Below are positions 61,993 through 64,000 of a DNA stretch of 64,000 nucleotides, one piece after another; the stretch's first letter is position 1, and each line of letters begins with the position of its first letter. The stretch spans positions 1 to 64,000 of the forward strand of contig JADQBT010000007.1 of assembly GCA_016278485.1 (NCBI GenBank), in the 5' to 3' direction. Made by a program: the position numbers and the translations under genes. The notes under the pieces were generated by a model, which made no database searches, had not been told where the DNA came from, and saw only the letters and a list, made by a program, of their open reading frames with translations. The stretch comes from Halanaerobiales bacterium. Lineage in GTDB: Bacteria > Bacillota > Halanaerobiia > Halanaerobiales > Halanaerobiaceae.

Positions 61993-63027
61993 TTGCCTAG
62001 TACAGTTTTAACTAAATTAGACAACTTAAAAACAGGTATGGTTGTGGCCAAAGAAGTAGAGAGCAACTATGGAGCAACTTTTTTTACCCCAGGTATGATC
62101 ATTGATGCCGAAGCTATCAAACGATTAAAAAGGTTGGGTGTCAAAAGTATTGTAGTCTATCAAGAGGATATTGAATTAAAGCAGGAACAATTGGCACCTA
62201 TTTCAGAGAGATATGAATACAAAATTGATGAAATGGAAGGTATTTTTCATTCAATTGAAAAAGGACATAAACTTGATTTTCAGGGTGTAAAAGATATTGT
62301 TGATGAACTTGTAAAAATTGAAGAAAATGAGGATATCTATACATTGCTAGCTAAAATATATAGTGCTGACCGATATACTTATGCACATAGTTTAAATGTG
62401 GGATTATTCTCAATGATGACTGGAAAATGGCTGAAGATGCCTGAAAAAGAAGTTAAACTATTAACATATGCTGGATTTTTGCATGATATTGGTAAGGCCC
62501 GGATTCCAAATAAAATATTAAACAAAGCGGGGCCTTTGAGTAATAAAGAATTTAATATTATGAAAAGACATACTGTATATGGTTATGACCTGGTTAAAAA
62601 TTGTCTTTTTATTTCAGAAAAAGTAGCCAGAGCAGTGCTTACCCATCATGAAAGAAATAATGGTACAGGTTATCCATTGGGTTTAAAAGGAGACCAAATT
62701 CCTCTTTATGCTAAAATAATAGGTATTATTGATACTTATGATGCTATGAGTTCAGATCGTATTTATCAGTCACATAAAGTACCATTTGAAGTACTTGATA
62801 CCTTAAGGAAAGAAAGAGATGGTTCCCTGGATATTTCATTAGTGAATTTAATTGTAGAAAAGCTTATTTATTATTTTTCTGGACGAAAGGTTGAATTAAC
62901 TAATGGTAAAGTCGGTGAAGTTATTTTTATTAATCCCGAAAAGCCATTATATCCAATTATCAAAGTAGAAGGATCTTTTTATGATTTATACAGGAGTGAT
63001 CTAAAAATTAAAGATGTTATTATTTAA
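61993..63027 (+). CDS. HD-GYP domain protein with N-terminal DUF3391-like segment
   Basis: Predicted cyclic di-GMP phosphodiesterase. The first 60 residues (LTKLDNLKTGMVVAKEVESNYG ... LGVKSIVVY) form the small beta-rich domain often found before HD-GYP. The catalytic domain has HSLNVG, FLHDIGKARIP, THHERNNGTGYP and DTYDAMSSDR. A C-terminal extension of about 60 residues (GRKVELTNGKVGEV) follows. TTG 61993 is six bases after GAGGTGG; the GTG within that site is rejected. A strong terminator follows. Confidence 0.9.
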   Translation: MPSTVLTKLDNLKTGMVVAKEVESNYGATFFTPGMIIDAEAIKRLKRLGVKSIVVYQEDIELKQEQLAPISERYEYKIDEMEGIFHSIEKGHKLDFQGVKDIVDELVKIEENEDIYTLLAKIYSADRYTYAHSLNVGLFSMMTGKWLKMPEKEVKLLTYAGFLHDIGKARIPNKILNKAGPLSNKEFNIMKRHTVYGYDLVKNCLFISEKVARAVLTHHERNNGTGYPLGLKGDQIPLYAKIIGIIDTYDAMSSDRIYQSHKVPFEVLDTLRKERDGSLDISLVNLIVEKLIYYFSGRKVELTNGKVGEVIFINPEKPLYPIIKVEGSFYDLYRSDLKIKDVII

Positions 63028-63063
63028 GAAAGTCACTCAGTAGTAAACTGAGTGACTTTCTTT
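63026..63063. terminator. Bidirectional terminator between HD-GYP and YbaB genes
   Basis: A perfect 15-pair stem (63026-63040 with 63048-63062; arm AAGAAAGTCACTCAG) has a seven-base loop. T residues follow on the plus strand and the A-rich other end serves the converging ybaB gene. Confidence 0.88.
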
Positions 63064-63083
63064 GATTAATGTTTGCTATTTTA

Positions 63084-63392
63084 TTAAAGAATTCCCGGGA
63101 TATCTGATAAATCGAGGTCGCCAACAATACTTTTTTTGCGTTGAGCCTGGTAACTATTAGTTTTTTTTCTGGCATTGTTATAAGCTTCAATTAGTGCTTT
63201 CTTTAACTCAGGAGAAAAATCTTCTGGCAATTTTTCAATATCTAATACTTCAGCTTTACCATTAGTGGTTACCTGGATTAGATCATTAGCATCAGTAGCA
63301 GTTATTTTCATTTCTTTTAGTTCCTCTTCTAAATCAGATAAAGCTTTTTTAATTTTATTTGTCTGCTCAATGATTTTTTCCATATCTGACAT
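63084..63392 (-). CDS. YbaB/EbfC-family nucleoid-associated protein
   Basis: Small dimeric DNA-binding protein of 102 residues with the family pattern: a long amphipathic helix (KIIEQTNKIKKALSDLEEEL), a short beta hairpin (VTTNGKAEVLDIEKLP) and a C-terminal helix. ATG 63392 follows TTAGGAGGTG; an upstream in-frame codon is ignored. The gene usually sits between dnaX and recR; here it is alone at the end of a unit on the minus strand. Confidence 0.9.
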   Translation of the reverse strand: MSDMEKIIEQTNKIKKALSDLEEELKEMKITATDANDLIQVTTNGKAEVLDIEKLPEDFSPELKKALIEAYNNARKKTNSYQAQRKKSIVGDLDLSDIPGIL

Positions 63393-63634
63393 AAAAACAC
63401 CTCCTAACAATCTTTATGCTAGAAGTGTTAGTTGTTATTCATTAAAAATGATTTTTTTAAAATAAATATTTAGATAATCTAACAAATTTTAATAAAATCT
63501 ATAACATTTCCCAAATTGGATATAATAATTTATTAACTAAGATATTAGATAAGCATAAATTAAGTGCAGGGATTATAGTTGCACAATAGGTCAAAATGAT
63601 TGTTAATTTAAACAAAACTAGAGGAGGAAAGGAT

Positions 63635-64000
63635 ATGAAAAAGAATATAATTTTAGCGGTAGTTATTATTTTGACAATGATATTATTAGTGGGTTGTGCA
63701 GGAGGAGATACTACAGGAGATACTACAAATGAAAGTCAAAAAGAGTCAGAAGAAGATACGGTAACAACTGCATCTATTGTAAATGACGAAGAGGCATTTA
63801 AAGAGGCTATCAGTGCAGATGGTGAATGGATTATAGCAACATTAAATGATCTAACTTTCGAGGAGGAAATAATAGTTGAGGGAACATTTCATGATAAAGG
63901 TGATCCGGAGAATGAAATCTATCGGAAAATAGCACCATATACTCAGGATGATAATCATAACGTAATTGAGAGATTTACAATTTCAGCACCAAAAATGATA
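63635..64000 (+). CDS. Lipoprotein of unknown function, 3' end beyond window
   Basis: The ATG follows GAGGAGGAAAGG. The product begins with a lipoprotein signal peptide ending in the lipobox LLVGC (C21), then GGDTTGDTTNESQKESEED, a short tandem and acidic linker, and a domain reading IVNDEEAFKEAISADGEWII ... DLTFEEEIIVEGTFHDKG. The frame is open for 122 codons to the last base. The domain resembles secreted beta-helix or polymer-like lipoproteins only loosely; I cannot name it. The 242 bases upstream hold no gene. Confidence 0.8.
   Translation, partial: MKKNIILAVVIILTMILLVGCAGGDTTGDTTNESQKESEEDTVTTASIVNDEEAFKEAISADGEWIIATLNDLTFEEEIIVEGTFHDKGDPENEIYRKIAPYTQDDNHNVIERFTISAPKMI

Noticed and set aside
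1-64000. tRNA, rRNA and CRISPR arrays
   Set aside because: No cloverleaf with conserved TTCGA arm, rRNA core sequence or regularly spaced direct repeats was noticed on either strand; a covariance-model scan would be needed to exclude a single tRNA.

Overview
The window is a gene-dense stretch (about 60 genes, no rRNA, tRNA, CRISPR array, prophage or intact insertion sequence seen) from an AT-rich, strictly anaerobic, fermentative bacterium. It shows strong AGGAGG-type ribosome binding sites, frequent TTG and GTG starts, ferredoxin-linked 2-oxoacid oxidation, a hybrid cluster protein, encapsulated ferritin, an Mrp Na+/H+ antiporter and a cellobiose phosphorylase system. Together with solute-binding proteins that have plain signal peptides rather than lipoboxes, this points to a diderm Firmicute such as a member of the Halanaerobiales. 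That placement is an inference from gene content and style, not from a marker gene search.

Layout. 1-3.2 kb: glycogen synthase with an unexpected C-terminal helix-hairpin-helix domain, facing an HD-GYP protein. 3.2-3.6 kb: a palindromic, MITE-like element whose tail matches the first 60 bases of the window. 3.6-8.5 kb: a tightly overlapping operon of an ABC importer, dihydrolipoyl dehydrogenase and lipoate-protein ligase, possibly a lipoate or related cofactor uptake system. 8.5-9.8 kb: encapsulated ferritin plus encapsulin shell behind a consensus promoter flanked by Fur-like boxes. 9.9-11.9 kb: a radical SAM protein and partner of the presumed DNA repair pair TIGR03916/TIGR03915. 11.9-18.5 kb: signalling, comprising a hybrid histidine kinase and a chemoreceptor-STAS-phosphatase operon. 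18.5-24.7 kb: UDP-GlcNAc epimerase, patatin, TauE-like transporter, KorAB and a ferritin-like protein. 24.7-24.9 kb: a stand-alone 36-residue gene with its own terminator.

25.6-31.1 kb holds the most intriguing region: hcp, a CRP/FNR-type regulator, and a three-gene set made of a cytosolic DUF1858 plus solute-binding-fold protein, a HypB/UreG-like GTPase with CxxC motifs, and a soluble ABC ATPase without any permease. TGTGA-type operators lie before hcp and between the regulator and the triad. I infer a nitrosative-stress-linked metal-centre assembly or repair system. 31-40.6 kb: glutamate dehydrogenase, cytosolic alpha-amylase, an eight-gene Mrp antiporter operon with a split MrpA and a 23-residue membrane peptide at its end, and a nucleoside hydrolase.

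40.6-53.7 kb: MinD-like ATPase, YdcF-like protein, PHP phosphatase, lone ATP sulfurylase, SAM-I riboswitch-controlled metNIQ, a spore photoproduct lyase homologue lacking the hydrogen-donor cysteine, thiI, DUF421/DUF4363, an orphan ParB, murB, a GIY-YIG protein that seems to start at ATT, and a ferritin-like protein. 54-60.7 kb: a cellobiose uptake and phosphorolysis operon (LacI regulator, ABC importer, GH94). 60.7-64 kb: cysteine desulfurase, a second HD-GYP protein, YbaB, and the start of a lipoprotein cut by the window edge. Genes are packed tightly: seven convergent pairs abut or overlap at their stop codons, three of them sharing a 4-bp palindrome (TTAA or CTAG).
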